A stretch of DNA of 64,000 bases from Aquipseudomonas alcaligenes. GTDB lineage: Bacteria; Pseudomonadota; Gammaproteobacteria; Pseudomonadales; Pseudomonadaceae. Positions 1-7,612 of this stretch are shown here, piece after piece. The translations under genes and the position numbers were made by a program. The notes under the pieces were generated by a model. It did no database searches. It saw nothing but the letters and a program-made list of their open reading frames with translations, and was not told the origin of the DNA. The DNA lies in contig NZ_FTNW01000002.1 in assembly GCF_900156545.1 (NCBI RefSeq), forward strand, positions 620,001-684,000, read 5' to 3'. The first letter of the stretch is position 1. Every line of letters begins with the position of its first letter.

Positions 1-47
1 GGTAATCCGGTTGTTTTTCTGGGCGGGCCGGAGTGGCACGTCTTGCT

Positions 48-68
48 CCCTCTCCCGGAGGGAGAGGG
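48..68. repeat. CCCTCTCCC palindrome, left-edge copy
   Basis: CCCTCTCCC (48-56) is followed after GAG by GGGAGAGGG (60-68). It is the same palindrome found at 33.7, 54.2, 55.3 and 57.0 kb. It lies just downstream of the YaeQ stop codon and could act as its transcription terminator. The partner palindrome seen in the other copies would lie outside the window. Confidence 0.7.
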
Positions 69-81
69 GAACAGCCGGCGA

Positions 82-621
82 TCAGCGCTCGCCGGCCAGC
101 CACTCCAGCGGGATCTCGTGCTGGCCGCGCTCGTCGGTCACATAGAGGTGGCCATCGCTGATCATCACGCTCCAGCTCACCGAGCGCGGCAGGTCGCGGG
201 CCAGGTTCTCCAGGGCTTCCTGGTTCACCCCCACCACATTGATATTCTTCAGGCTGCGCACGCTGTCGAGCACCTTGCTCTGCCAGACGCGCAGGTTGCC
301 ATAGGCCACCAGGCTGAACTTCTCGGTACGCCGCGAGCACCAGGTGATGCGTTCGGCGTCCGGCTGGCCGACTTCGATCCAGTGCAGCACGCGATCATCC
401 AGGCTCTTTTCCCACAACGCCGGCTCGTCGACATCGGACAGGCCGCGACCGAAGGCCAGCTGCTCGTGGTACCACAAGGCATAGGCGATCAGGCGCACGC
501 ACAGGCGTTCCTCGGTCTCCGAGGGATGCTTGGCCACGGTGAAGCGCAGGTTCTCGTAGACGTTGCGATCAATGTCGGTGAGGTTGAGTTCGACTTTGTA
601 GGGCGTGGCTTGCAGGGCCAT
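82..621 (-). CDS. yaeQ: YaeQ family protein
   Basis: This 179-aa protein has the length and sequence of the YaeQ family (about 180 aa in enterobacteria). The N-terminal part (PYKVELNLTDIDRNVYENL) and a central stretch around HWIEVGQPDAERI are typical. YaeQ adopts a fold related to PD-(D/E)XK nucleases; its biochemical role is not settled, although it has been linked to suppression of RfaH loss. The ATG at 621 begins the conserved block directly. It is the last gene of the minus-strand run and is separated from the PLD gene by 72 bp, so it may or may not be cotranscribed with the PspA-flotillin group. Confidence 0.9.
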   Translation of the reverse strand: MALQATPYKVELNLTDIDRNVYENLRFTVAKHPSETEERLCVRLIAYALWYHEQLAFGRGLSDVDEPALWEKSLDDRVLHWIEVGQPDAERITWCSRRTEKFSLVAYGNLRVWQSKVLDSVRSLKNINVVGVNQEALENLARDLPRSVSWSVMISDGHLYVTDERGQHEIPLEWLAGER

Positions 622-693
622 GGGCGGGCTTCTTGGCTGGCGGGAAAGGCGGCAAGTCTACCCGAAAGGCCCTCCCGCCACGAACCCGGCCGC

Positions 694-1383
694 TCAGCGG
701 GCGAAGCGCGCCCAGAGTTCGTCGAACTCGCGCGCGTAGCTGCTCACCAGCTGTGGATGGTCGATCACCAGCAGGTTCTCCTCGTTGCTGGTACTGGCGC
801 TGCGGGTCCAGTTGAAACTGCCGTTGAGCAGCAGGCGACCGTCGAACAGGGCGAACTTGTGGTGCATGTGGTAGGGGCTGTCGTCGATGCGCAGCGGCAC
901 GCCCTGGGCGATCAGGTGCTGGATGTCGCTGCCCTCATCAAACTGTTTCTCGTTGTCGCTGATCACCCGCACCGTCACGCCACGGCGGTGGCAGGCGACG
1001 ATCTCCTCGCTCAGGCGGTCGTCGGAGATGGTGTAGACGCAGATATCCACCGACTCGCGGGCCTGGCGGCACAGCTCGCGGATCTTGCGCAGGCAGTCCT
1101 CGCCGGGGCTGAAATGGGCGCTGGCCACGGCCGGGCGCGGCGGCGCGCTGGCGGCGTCGAGGGTCTTGATCACCTGCTCCAGCCACTTCAGCGCCGGCAG
1201 AGCGTTGGCCGCATCGCTCAGGGTCAGGTCGCGCACCAGATCGAAGGCGCGGTTGCGCAGGTAGCGCACCTGGTCCGGACCCAGGTCGCTGCCCAGCTGG
1301 CGCAGCTCGTCGCGTTCCTCGTTGCTCAGCTTGAGGTCGACCAGGCTGTCGCGCAGCTGCTGGTCCAGGCGGGTGAAATCCAT
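694..1383 (-). CDS. Phospholipase D-like (PLDc_2) domain protein
   Basis: The 229-aa protein has one PLD half-site: H174-x-K176 in YHMHHKFALFDG, followed by the Gly-Ser at 188-189 and Glu-Glu-Asn at 201-203 (HKD pattern). One HKD motif per chain implies a dimer, as in Nuc/BfiL-type single-domain PLD nucleases or lipases. The first 85 residues are a helical, charged extension without a signal peptide, so the protein is probably cytoplasmic. The start ATG follows the rhomboid stop codon directly (TGA-ATG), and its strong ribosome site (AGGAGG) lies inside the end of the rhomboid gene, so the two are translationally coupled. Substrate (nucleic acid or phospholipid) cannot be told from sequence. 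Confidence 0.85.
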   Translation of the reverse strand: MDFTRLDQQLRDSLVDLKLSNEERDELRQLGSDLGPDQVRYLRNRAFDLVRDLTLSDAANALPALKWLEQVIKTLDAASAPPRPAVASAHFSPGEDCLRKIRELCRQARESVDICVYTISDDRLSEEIVACHRRGVTVRVISDNEKQFDEGSDIQHLIAQGVPLRIDDSPYHMHHKFALFDGRLLLNGSFNWTRSASTSNEENLLVIDHPQLVSSYAREFDELWARFAR

Positions 1384-1935
1384 TCAGTTCCTCCTGGAGG
1401 TGCGGGTCAGCGCGGCATACAGCACGCCGCACAGGGCGCCCGCCAGATGGTATTCGAACGAGATGCCCTGGCGCGGCAGCAGGCCGAACCACCAGCCGCC
1501 GTAGTAGAACAGCACCAGCACGGCGATCAGCAGGCTGCCCAGGCTGCGCTCGAACCAGGCACGGCCGAGCAGCAGGCCCCACAGGCCGAACACCCAGCCA
1601 CTGGCACCCAGGTGCATGCCTGGGCAGGCCAGCAACCAGACCAGCAGGCCGCTGCCGAGGATGATGAAGGCGCTGGCGGCGACGAAGCGCCGCGGCGGGC
1701 CGAGCAGCGCCAGCCAGCCGAGCAACAGCAGGCCCGGCAGGTTGTTCAGCAGGTGCCACCAGCCGGCATGCAGCCAGGGCGCGAAGAGAATGCCGGGCAG
1801 GCTGCCGAGGTGACGCGGCAGCACGCCCCAGGCGTTGAGGGCATCGCCGCTCAGGCTGTTGATCAGCTGCACCAGCAGCATCAGCCCGGCGATGCCGGCC
1901 AGCAGCTGCAGGCGCGGCGCCAGCCAGGCGGTCAC
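1384..1935 (-). CDS. Rhomboid-family intramembrane serine protease
   Basis: A 183-aa polytopic membrane protein with about six hydrophobic helices. The rhomboid signature is complete: H61 and N64 in GWWHLLNN, the serine motif G110-A-S112-G, and the catalytic histidine H163 in EYHLAGALCG. It is at the short end for rhomboids and close in size to small GlpG/rhombosortase-like forms. The start is GTG at 1935, overlapping the stop of the ATPase gene by four bases (GTGA). That overlap, and the immediate start of the PLD gene after it, place it in the PspA/flotillin/AAA+ operon, where it could cut a membrane partner such as the flotillin or the OB-fold protein (inference). Confidence 0.88.
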   Translation of the reverse strand: MTAWLAPRLQLLAGIAGLMLLVQLINSLSGDALNAWGVLPRHLGSLPGILFAPWLHAGWWHLLNNLPGLLLLGWLALLGPPRRFVAASAFIILGSGLLVWLLACPGMHLGASGWVFGLWGLLLGRAWFERSLGSLLIAVLVLFYYGGWWFGLLPRQGISFEYHLAGALCGVLYAALTRTSRRN

Positions 1936-4900
1936 GCCTGCTCCGGCCCCGGCTCGGCGGGCGCCTGCGGCGCGCCGAGGAACTGGCCCAGCTCACGCAT
2001 GCGCTGGGCCATCTCGCCCATGCGGTTGTGGGTGCGCAGGTCGATCTCGATCTTCTTGTCCATCGCGTTCATCAGCGGCAGGAAGCTGTTCTGCAGGGTC
2101 TCGGCCAGCCGTTCCAGCAGCACCTGCACGCCCGGCTGCGGCGGCGCCTGCACGGCCACCTCGACCTGCGGCTGCAGGCTGCCAAGGCGCTGCAGACCGG
2201 CCAGCAGCTCGTCCCAGGGAATCTCCTGCTGCTTCTGCGGCTCACCGCCCAGAGCACGGATGCCCTCGACCAGGTCGTTGAGCTGGGCCACCACGCGGGA
2301 ACCGACATCGCTGTCGCTGCCGCCCATGGCCTTGTTGCGCAGGAAGTCGCGCTTGATCTGCGCCCAGCGCTCGCTCTGCTCCGCGGTCATATTGCCGCGC
2401 AGCTCGGCCAGCTTGAGCAGGTTCTCCTCGGCGCCGGTGGTGAGCAGCTGCGACTCGCCCTGGTAGTGGTCGGCGATCAGCTGCAGCAGCTCGGCGTCGT
2501 TCATCACCGCGCTGATCTTCTCGGTCATCTTGTTCATGTTGCGGTAGCTGCCCTGCAACTTAAACGGCGGCTCAGTGCGGTACTGGTCGGCCTGGGCGGC
2601 GCTGGCGATGTACTGCTGGTTGACCCGCAGCACCACGTCGCGCACCTGCATCAGGCGCTGCAGGGTGCTGACGATCTCGTTGATCTCCGCACCGCTGTAG
2701 CCGTGGCTCAGTTCGTTGGCGGAGAACGGCTTGCCCTCGGCCTTGGCGACGAAGCGGTAGACGTCGGCCATGTCGCGGGTGGCCAGCGGTGCCAGCACCG
2801 GGTTGGAGGTCAGGCCGTTCTCGATGTACGAGAGGGCGAAGGCGTCCTGCATGCCGCCCAGGGTGTCGCCGAGGTTATAGATGTCGGCGCGGTTGGCCAG
2901 CATGTCCGGAATCTTGAAGACCTCGCCGGACTCGGTGTACGGGTTGCCGGACATGATCACGCAGAACTTCTTGCCGCGCATGTCGTAGGTCTTGGTCCGG
3001 CCCTTCCACACGCCCTCGATACGCCGGGTGCCGTCGCACAGCGAGATGAACTTCTGCAGGAATTCCGGGTGGGTGTGCTGGATGTCGTCGACATACAGCA
3101 TCACGTTGTTGCCCATTTCCAGCGCCAGGTTGAGCTTCTCCAGCTCCTGACGCGAAGTGGCGTCCGGCGCCTGGGCCGGGTCGATGGAGCGTACCTCGTG
3201 ACCGAGGGCCGGGCCGTTGATCTTCATGAAGATCAGGCCCAGGCGATGGGCCACGTACTCCATCAGCGTGGTCTTGCCGTAGCCGGGCGGCGAGATGAGC
3301 ATCAGCAGGCCCATCAGGTCGGTGCGCTTGTTCTCGCCGGCGGTGCCCATCTGCTTGGCCAGGTTGTCGCCGATGAACCCCAGGTACACATCGTTGATCA
3401 GCTTGTTGCGCACGAAGGAGCTGAGCGGCTTGGCCTTGAACTCGGACAGGCGCAGCGCCGCGCGCTCGCGGCCGATCACTTCCTGGCGCAGCGCCTGGTA
3501 GCGCTGCAGGCCGGGCAGGAAGGACTCGCGATGGCGGCGCAGACGGGCGAACAGATCGTCCACCGCCAGCACCAGCTGGCGTTCCTGGATGCGCGGGTGC
3601 TCGCCCATCAGGCCCGTGACGGTGAAACGCAGATCCACTTCGGTGACGCGACCGGGGAAGCCCTCGGCCAGCAGCGACAGCGCTACCGCCTCGGCAACAT
3701 AGCCGGCCAGCGGCGCGAACTCGTCCTGGGCGCAGAGGCCGCGCAGCCAGTTGTCGGCCAGCGCCCACTGCGCCGCCGGGCGGCCGTCGAGGTTGGCCAG
3801 GGCACGCTGATAGTCGTCCCACATGCGCGCGCCCTGCAGGCGCAGCTTGAGGCCTTCCTGCAACTGCTTGGCGTACTTGCTGAAGACGAACTCGATGCGC
3901 TCGGCGGCCAGCTCCTGCACCAGATACTCGGCGGCCTCGCTCAGCACCGCCTCGCCCAGGCCCAGCGGCTGCTCGGCGAGGAAAGCCTGCAGTGCTTCAG
4001 CGATCTCGCCCTGAAGCTGTTGCAGGCCTTCGCGGCGACCAAACAGCTGCTGGATATGGCGGCTGGTACGCGCCCGCTCCGGCCACTGGGCGGCGCTGTC
4101 GCTATCGCGCTGCAGATCCCAGAACAGGCAGGCCAGCGCGCGCGCCTCGGCGCCGTAGCGCAGCAGCCCGGCGCTGCCCCGCAGCGGCAGCAGCTGGGCG
4201 AGGATGGCGGCGGCGTCGTGATCGTGGATGCCCTTCTCGTAGCCTTCCTTGTAGCGCGGCGCGGCGAAATCGCGGATCAGCTTGGCCAGCTCGTCCGGTT
4301 GCGCCAGCAGGGATTTCAGGCGCTCCGGGTCGAGGCCGTCGCGTCCCTCGTCGGCGGCCGCCAGCACCTCGCCGGCCAGGTATTCGGCGCGGTACAGGTG
4401 CTCGGACTCGGACTCCAGTGCCACCTGCCAGAACGGCTTTAGCGCCTCCAGCTCGGCGTTGGCCAGTGGTTCGAGGAAGTCGGTGCCGGTCAGGTGCAGG
4501 TACAGCTGGTCGCCGCGCGGCAGCAGGGTCAGGTCCAGCTCCTGGGTGTTGACGCTGAAGCGGTGGCGCGGGCCGAGCTTGATGACGTTGCCGCCTTCCT
4601 CGAACAGCTCGCTCTTGTCGCGCAGCGCGCGCACGGCCTGGTCGCGGGCGCCCTTGAGGAGCGCCTCGATATCGTCGGCCTTGACGCTGTCCTTCAGCTC
4701 GCGCAGGCGCTCGGTCATCTCGCGTAACTTGAGGATCAGCGGGTCGGCGGCGAAGAAGGCGTTGAGCTCCTCGGCCTGGGTGAACTTGGCAGTGCGCCGG
4801 GCCAGGCTGTCGAGGATGCGCTTGGCCGCATCCAGCACGCTCTGCGCCTTGCGCTGGCGTTCGTCGAGCAGCGCCTGCTTGTGCGCCTCGAAGGTCTCCA

Positions 4901-7178
4901 GCAGCTCCTCGCGCTTGGCCAGGATGTCACCGATGAACTGTTCCTGGTCGCCGAACTGGCTCTCCAGCTCCTCCAGCTGCACCAGCAGGCGGGCCAGCTG
5001 CTCGTCGCAGCGCTCCGGGTCCTGGGCCTGGCCGAGGGCATTGGTGATGCCCTGGCTGAACAGTTTGAACTGGGCGCCGAACTGCGCCACCGTCTCGCTC
5101 GAACCCAGGCCCTTGCGCCGTTGTTCGGCACGGGCCTTGGCCTGGTTGAGGCGGGCATAGATTTCGGAAATCGATTCGACGATACGGGTGCGCTGGGTGG
5201 CGTCGTCGATCTTCAGCGACGCCATCAGGGCGGACAGCATGTCCAGGTCGGCGGCCATGGTCTGCAGTGCGGCCAGTGGCTCGTTGAGCTGGGCCACGGT
5301 CTCGGCCTTCTGCGCCTGCTCATCCAGGCCCTGCAGGCGCACCACGAACGGCTGCAGCGCGGTCGGCCCGGCGAGGAAGCTGGCGGTAGCGGCCGACACG
5401 CGTTCCTGGGCGGCCAGCAGCTCGGCTTCCATGGCGTCCAGGCGCACGAGGTCGATATAGCGGTACTCGCGGATGGTCAGCAGCAGGCCGCGCTGGGCGG
5501 TGATGCCGTTGAGGCCGTCGACGAAGCTCTGCGCCTGGTCCCAGCTGTCCGGCAGCAGGCTGACGAGCAGGGTCTTGTGGCGGCTCTCGGCGTCGACCAT
5601 GGCCTGCGCCGACTGCTTGCGGATGCTCTCGACCTTCTCGTATTCGTCCAGCACCAGCTCGGCGGTAGCGGCGATCTCGCGCAGCAGCGGCGCCAGCCCG
5701 GCCAACTGCTCGCCGGCCAGCCAGTGGTAGCTGTCGAACAGGCGACGGGTGTTCTGGCACAGCAGGCCGTAGCGCTGCACCGACACCGCCGGCGTATCGA
5801 TCTCGCGGCACAGGTCATAGAGGTCGGAAACGCCGCGCACCAGTTCGGCATTGCCGATCTTGCCGAGGAAGCCGCTGCGTGCCGGCTGGCGGGCGGCGAA
5901 CTCGGCGCTGCAGAACGGCGTCTGCCAGATCTGCATCGGGTGGATCCGGGTCGGCTCGTCGCCTTCAGCGGCGAAGATCACCGTGCGACCATCCTCCAGG
6001 CGCGCATAACCGTGGCCGAACAGCGGATTCTGCAGCTGGCGGTTGATCATGTTGTAGGTCAGCAGTACCGCGCGACCCTCTTCCGGGTGGTAGAAGATGT
6101 ACTGCACGTCCTCGCCGTTGGGCGAGCGCACGGCGCGCTTGAAGCGCATGCCGGCCATGGACTGCTCGAAGGTCTTGTACTCGCCGCTCTGCAGGTAGTA
6201 GCCACCGGGGAAGATGATGCCGTGGTCTTCCGGCAGCTGCACGCAGGCCTGGCCGATGGCGTCGATGCGCTCCACCTTGCCGGTGAGGCCGTTGTACACC
6301 AGGTAGCGCCACTGCTCTTCGCGATACGGCAGCACCTTGAGCAGCACCAGGCTGCCGAGGCGGGCGAACTCGACCTGGGCGTCGTCCAGCGACTGGGTCT
6401 TGTCCAGCACCTCCTCGCGGTAGATGCCCAGACCGGTCTCGGTATTGTTCTCGACCTTGATGGTGAGGTCGCCGCCGATAGTCTCGACGAACAGCGTGTC
6501 GAGGATGTTCAGGTGCGGATGGCGGCCTTCCACCACCATCTCGCGGGTGGCCTTGATCCACTCGAAATCGAACGGCGCCGGCAGCGCGATATCGCGCTCG
6601 CCGCGATTGTCGATGTAGCGCACGTCCTGGCCGTCGACCGAGATCGACCAGCGGAACACACGGATATCGCTGATCCGCTCACCGATCTGAAAACTCGCCA
6701 GCAGCTTGCCGTCGCGCACCATCAGCTGAAGCAGGCGGGTGTTCTTGTAGTAGCTGTATAGCTCGTTGAAGTCGGCGACGAAGCTGGCCTGGGCCAGGAA
6801 GCTGCCCTCCAGCGCCACCGGCTCGGCCTCGTAGCCTTCGGCCTGCTCGACCAGGCGGTAGAGGGATAACACGTCCTCGACGCGGGTCTCCTTCTTCAAG
6901 CCGAGGAACACGTTGTAGCCGAACAGCAGGCAGTCGCCGACCTGGACGATGTCACGGGCGATGCAGTTGTTCTCGGTGCGGATGCGCACCCGCCCGATCA
7001 CCTCCATCTGGCTGCTGCCGAACTCCTCCAGGCGCTGCCGGTTGAGCTGCTCGGTGGTCTGCCGCAGACGCTGGCCCTGGTCCTGCAGGCGCTTGTGCAG
7101 CACCTCGTAGGCGCCGCCTTCGGCGACGGCCTTGTCCAGTACATCCTGGGTTTGAGTTGCGGCGGGTGCGTCCGACAT
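1932..7178 (-). CDS. Large AAA+ ATPase of the DNA repair ATPase (DUF3686) family
   Basis: A 1748-aa soluble protein. The N-terminal half (about residues 30-460) is beta-rich with repeated short strand motifs and matches what databases call the DNA repair ATPase N-terminal region (DUF3686), probably a propeller. A long helical coiled-coil region follows (about 480-850). The AAA+ module has Walker A around residue 1298 (PPGYGKTT), Walker B around 1361 (VMLYVDDIQ) and a sensor-1-like stretch (CVIMSGNPYTE). The C-terminus is again helical. The name DNA repair is historical; its position after PspA, flotillin and TerB genes points to a membrane or stress role instead. ATG 7178 has a good ribosome site (AGGAAGG). 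The stop overlaps the rhomboid start. Confidence 0.88.
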   Translation of the reverse strand: MSDAPAATQTQDVLDKAVAEGGAYEVLHKRLQDQGQRLRQTTEQLNRQRLEEFGSSQMEVIGRVRIRTENNCIARDIVQVGDCLLFGYNVFLGLKKETRVEDVLSLYRLVEQAEGYEAEPVALEGSFLAQASFVADFNELYSYYKNTRLLQLMVRDGKLLASFQIGERISDIRVFRWSISVDGQDVRYIDNRGERDIALPAPFDFEWIKATREMVVEGRHPHLNILDTLFVETIGGDLTIKVENNTETGLGIYREEVLDKTQSLDDAQVEFARLGSLVLLKVLPYREEQWRYLVYNGLTGKVERIDAIGQACVQLPEDHGIIFPGGYYLQSGEYKTFEQSMAGMRFKRAVRSPNGEDVQYIFYHPEEGRAVLLTYNMINRQLQNPLFGHGYARLEDGRTVIFAAEGDEPTRIHPMQIWQTPFCSAEFAARQPARSGFLGKIGNAELVRGVSDLYDLCREIDTPAVSVQRYGLLCQNTRRLFDSYHWLAGEQLAGLAPLLREIAATAELVLDEYEKVESIRKQSAQAMVDAESRHKTLLVSLLPDSWDQAQSFVDGLNGITAQRGLLLTIREYRYIDLVRLDAMEAELLAAQERVSAATASFLAGPTALQPFVVRLQGLDEQAQKAETVAQLNEPLAALQTMAADLDMLSALMASLKIDDATQRTRIVESISEIYARLNQAKARAEQRRKGLGSSETVAQFGAQFKLFSQGITNALGQAQDPERCDEQLARLLVQLEELESQFGDQEQFIGDILAKREELLETFEAHKQALLDERQRKAQSVLDAAKRILDSLARRTAKFTQAEELNAFFAADPLILKLREMTERLRELKDSVKADDIEALLKGARDQAVRALRDKSELFEEGGNVIKLGPRHRFSVNTQELDLTLLPRGDQLYLHLTGTDFLEPLANAELEALKPFWQVALESESEHLYRAEYLAGEVLAAADEGRDGLDPERLKSLLAQPDELAKLIRDFAAPRYKEGYEKGIHDHDAAAILAQLLPLRGSAGLLRYGAEARALACLFWDLQRDSDSAAQWPERARTSRHIQQLFGRREGLQQLQGEIAEALQAFLAEQPLGLGEAVLSEAAEYLVQELAAERIEFVFSKYAKQLQEGLKLRLQGARMWDDYQRALANLDGRPAAQWALADNWLRGLCAQDEFAPLAGYVAEAVALSLLAEGFPGRVTEVDLRFTVTGLMGEHPRIQERQLVLAVDDLFARLRRHRESFLPGLQRYQALRQEVIGRERAALRLSEFKAKPLSSFVRNKLINDVYLGFIGDNLAKQMGTAGENKRTDLMGLLMLISPPGYGKTTLMEYVAHRLGLIFMKINGPALGHEVRSIDPAQAPDATSRQELEKLNLALEMGNNVMLYVDDIQHTHPEFLQKFISLCDGTRRIEGVWKGRTKTYDMRGKKFCVIMSGNPYTESGEVFKIPDMLANRADIYNLGDTLGGMQDAFALSYIENGLTSNPVLAPLATRDMADVYRFVAKAEGKPFSANELSHGYSGAEINEIVSTLQRLMQVRDVVLRVNQQYIASAAQADQYRTEPPFKLQGSYRNMNKMTEKISAVMNDAELLQLIADHYQGESQLLTTGAEENLLKLAELRGNMTAEQSERWAQIKRDFLRNKAMGGSDSDVGSRVVAQLNDLVEGIRALGGEPQKQQEIPWDELLAGLQRLGSLQPQVEVAVQAPPQPGVQVLLERLAETLQNSFLPLMNAMDKKIEIDLRTHNRMGEMAQRMRELGQFLGAPQAPAEPGPEQA

Positions 7179-7266
7179 CGTGGCCTTCCTGGATCTGCGC
7201 TGTCTGCGGGCAAGGGTGCGGGGAGTGAAACTGAGCTGAGCGGGAACGCCTGCAACGCGCGAGCGG

Positions 7267-7288
7267 ACGGCGGAGCATCAGCCGCCGT
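7267..7288. other. Intercistronic hairpin between TerB and ATPase genes
   Basis: ACGGCGG (7267-7273) pairs with CCGCCGT (7282-7288) in the 129-bp gap between the TerB stop and the ATPase start. No T-run follows on the minus strand, so it is more likely an RNA processing or stability element than a terminator. Confidence 0.4.
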
Positions 7289-7307
7289 ACCCGCGCGCTG
7301 GCGCTGC

Positions 7308-7547
7308 TCAGGCGCCGATTTTCTTGGCGACCTCGGCGAGCTTGTCGCGCATGGCCTGGTCGATTTCCTCGGGCTTGATCTGCGCGATGATCTTCTTCAG
7401 CACACGGATCTCGTTGTCGTCGATCGCCCCGTCGCGCTCGGCGATGTCCAGCAGGGCGCCGAGTTCGTGCACGTCCAGGCGGCCATCATTGGCGAAGCAC
7501 TGGATCGAGCGGAACGTCATTTCCAGATAATCCCTGGGTTCCAGCAT
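7308..7547 (-). CDS. Small TerB-like helical protein
   Basis: An 79-80 aa all-helical acidic protein. The central D-E-(I/V)-R-V-L-K-K-I-I and repeated ERDGAID/NDGRLD segments resemble the TerB/DjlA metal-binding helical fold found in tellurite-resistance and stress systems. Two starts are possible: GTG 7550 and ATG 7547; the ATG is better spaced from the GGAGA ribosome site. It lies between the flotillin and the large ATPase in the same run. A TerB-like adaptor next to PspA/Band-7/AAA+ genes fits a membrane-associated stress complex, but its exact function is unknown. Confidence 0.75.
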   Translation of the reverse strand: MLEPRDYLEMTFRSIQCFANDGRLDVHELGALLDIAERDGAIDDNEIRVLKKIIAQIKPEEIDQAMRDKLAEVAKKIGA

Positions 7548-7575
7548 CACATGTCTCCTTGATTCAAGCGGGGTT

Positions 7576-7602
7576 GGCTGGAGCGCCGACGGCGCTCCAG
7601 CC
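7576..7602. other. Perfect 12-bp hairpin between flotillin and TerB genes
   Basis: GGCTGGAGCGCC (7576-7587) and GGCGCTCCAGCC (7591-7602) flank a 3-base loop in the 62-bp gap after the flotillin stop. It would form a very stable mRNA stem. There is no clear T-run after it on the minus strand, so it may attenuate transcription or protect the 3' end of the upstream flotillin message. Confidence 0.6.
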
Positions 7603-7612
7603 GCTCAGGGGA

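Noticed and set aside
43..2466. Long plus-strand open frame opposite the YaeQ, PLD, rhomboid and ATPase genes
   Set aside because: It is a high-GC antisense shadow: the opposite strand holds recognisable families, while this frame has low-complexity Gln/Ala/Val content and no motif. The same holds for 2028-4442, 4881-6761 and 7559-9688.
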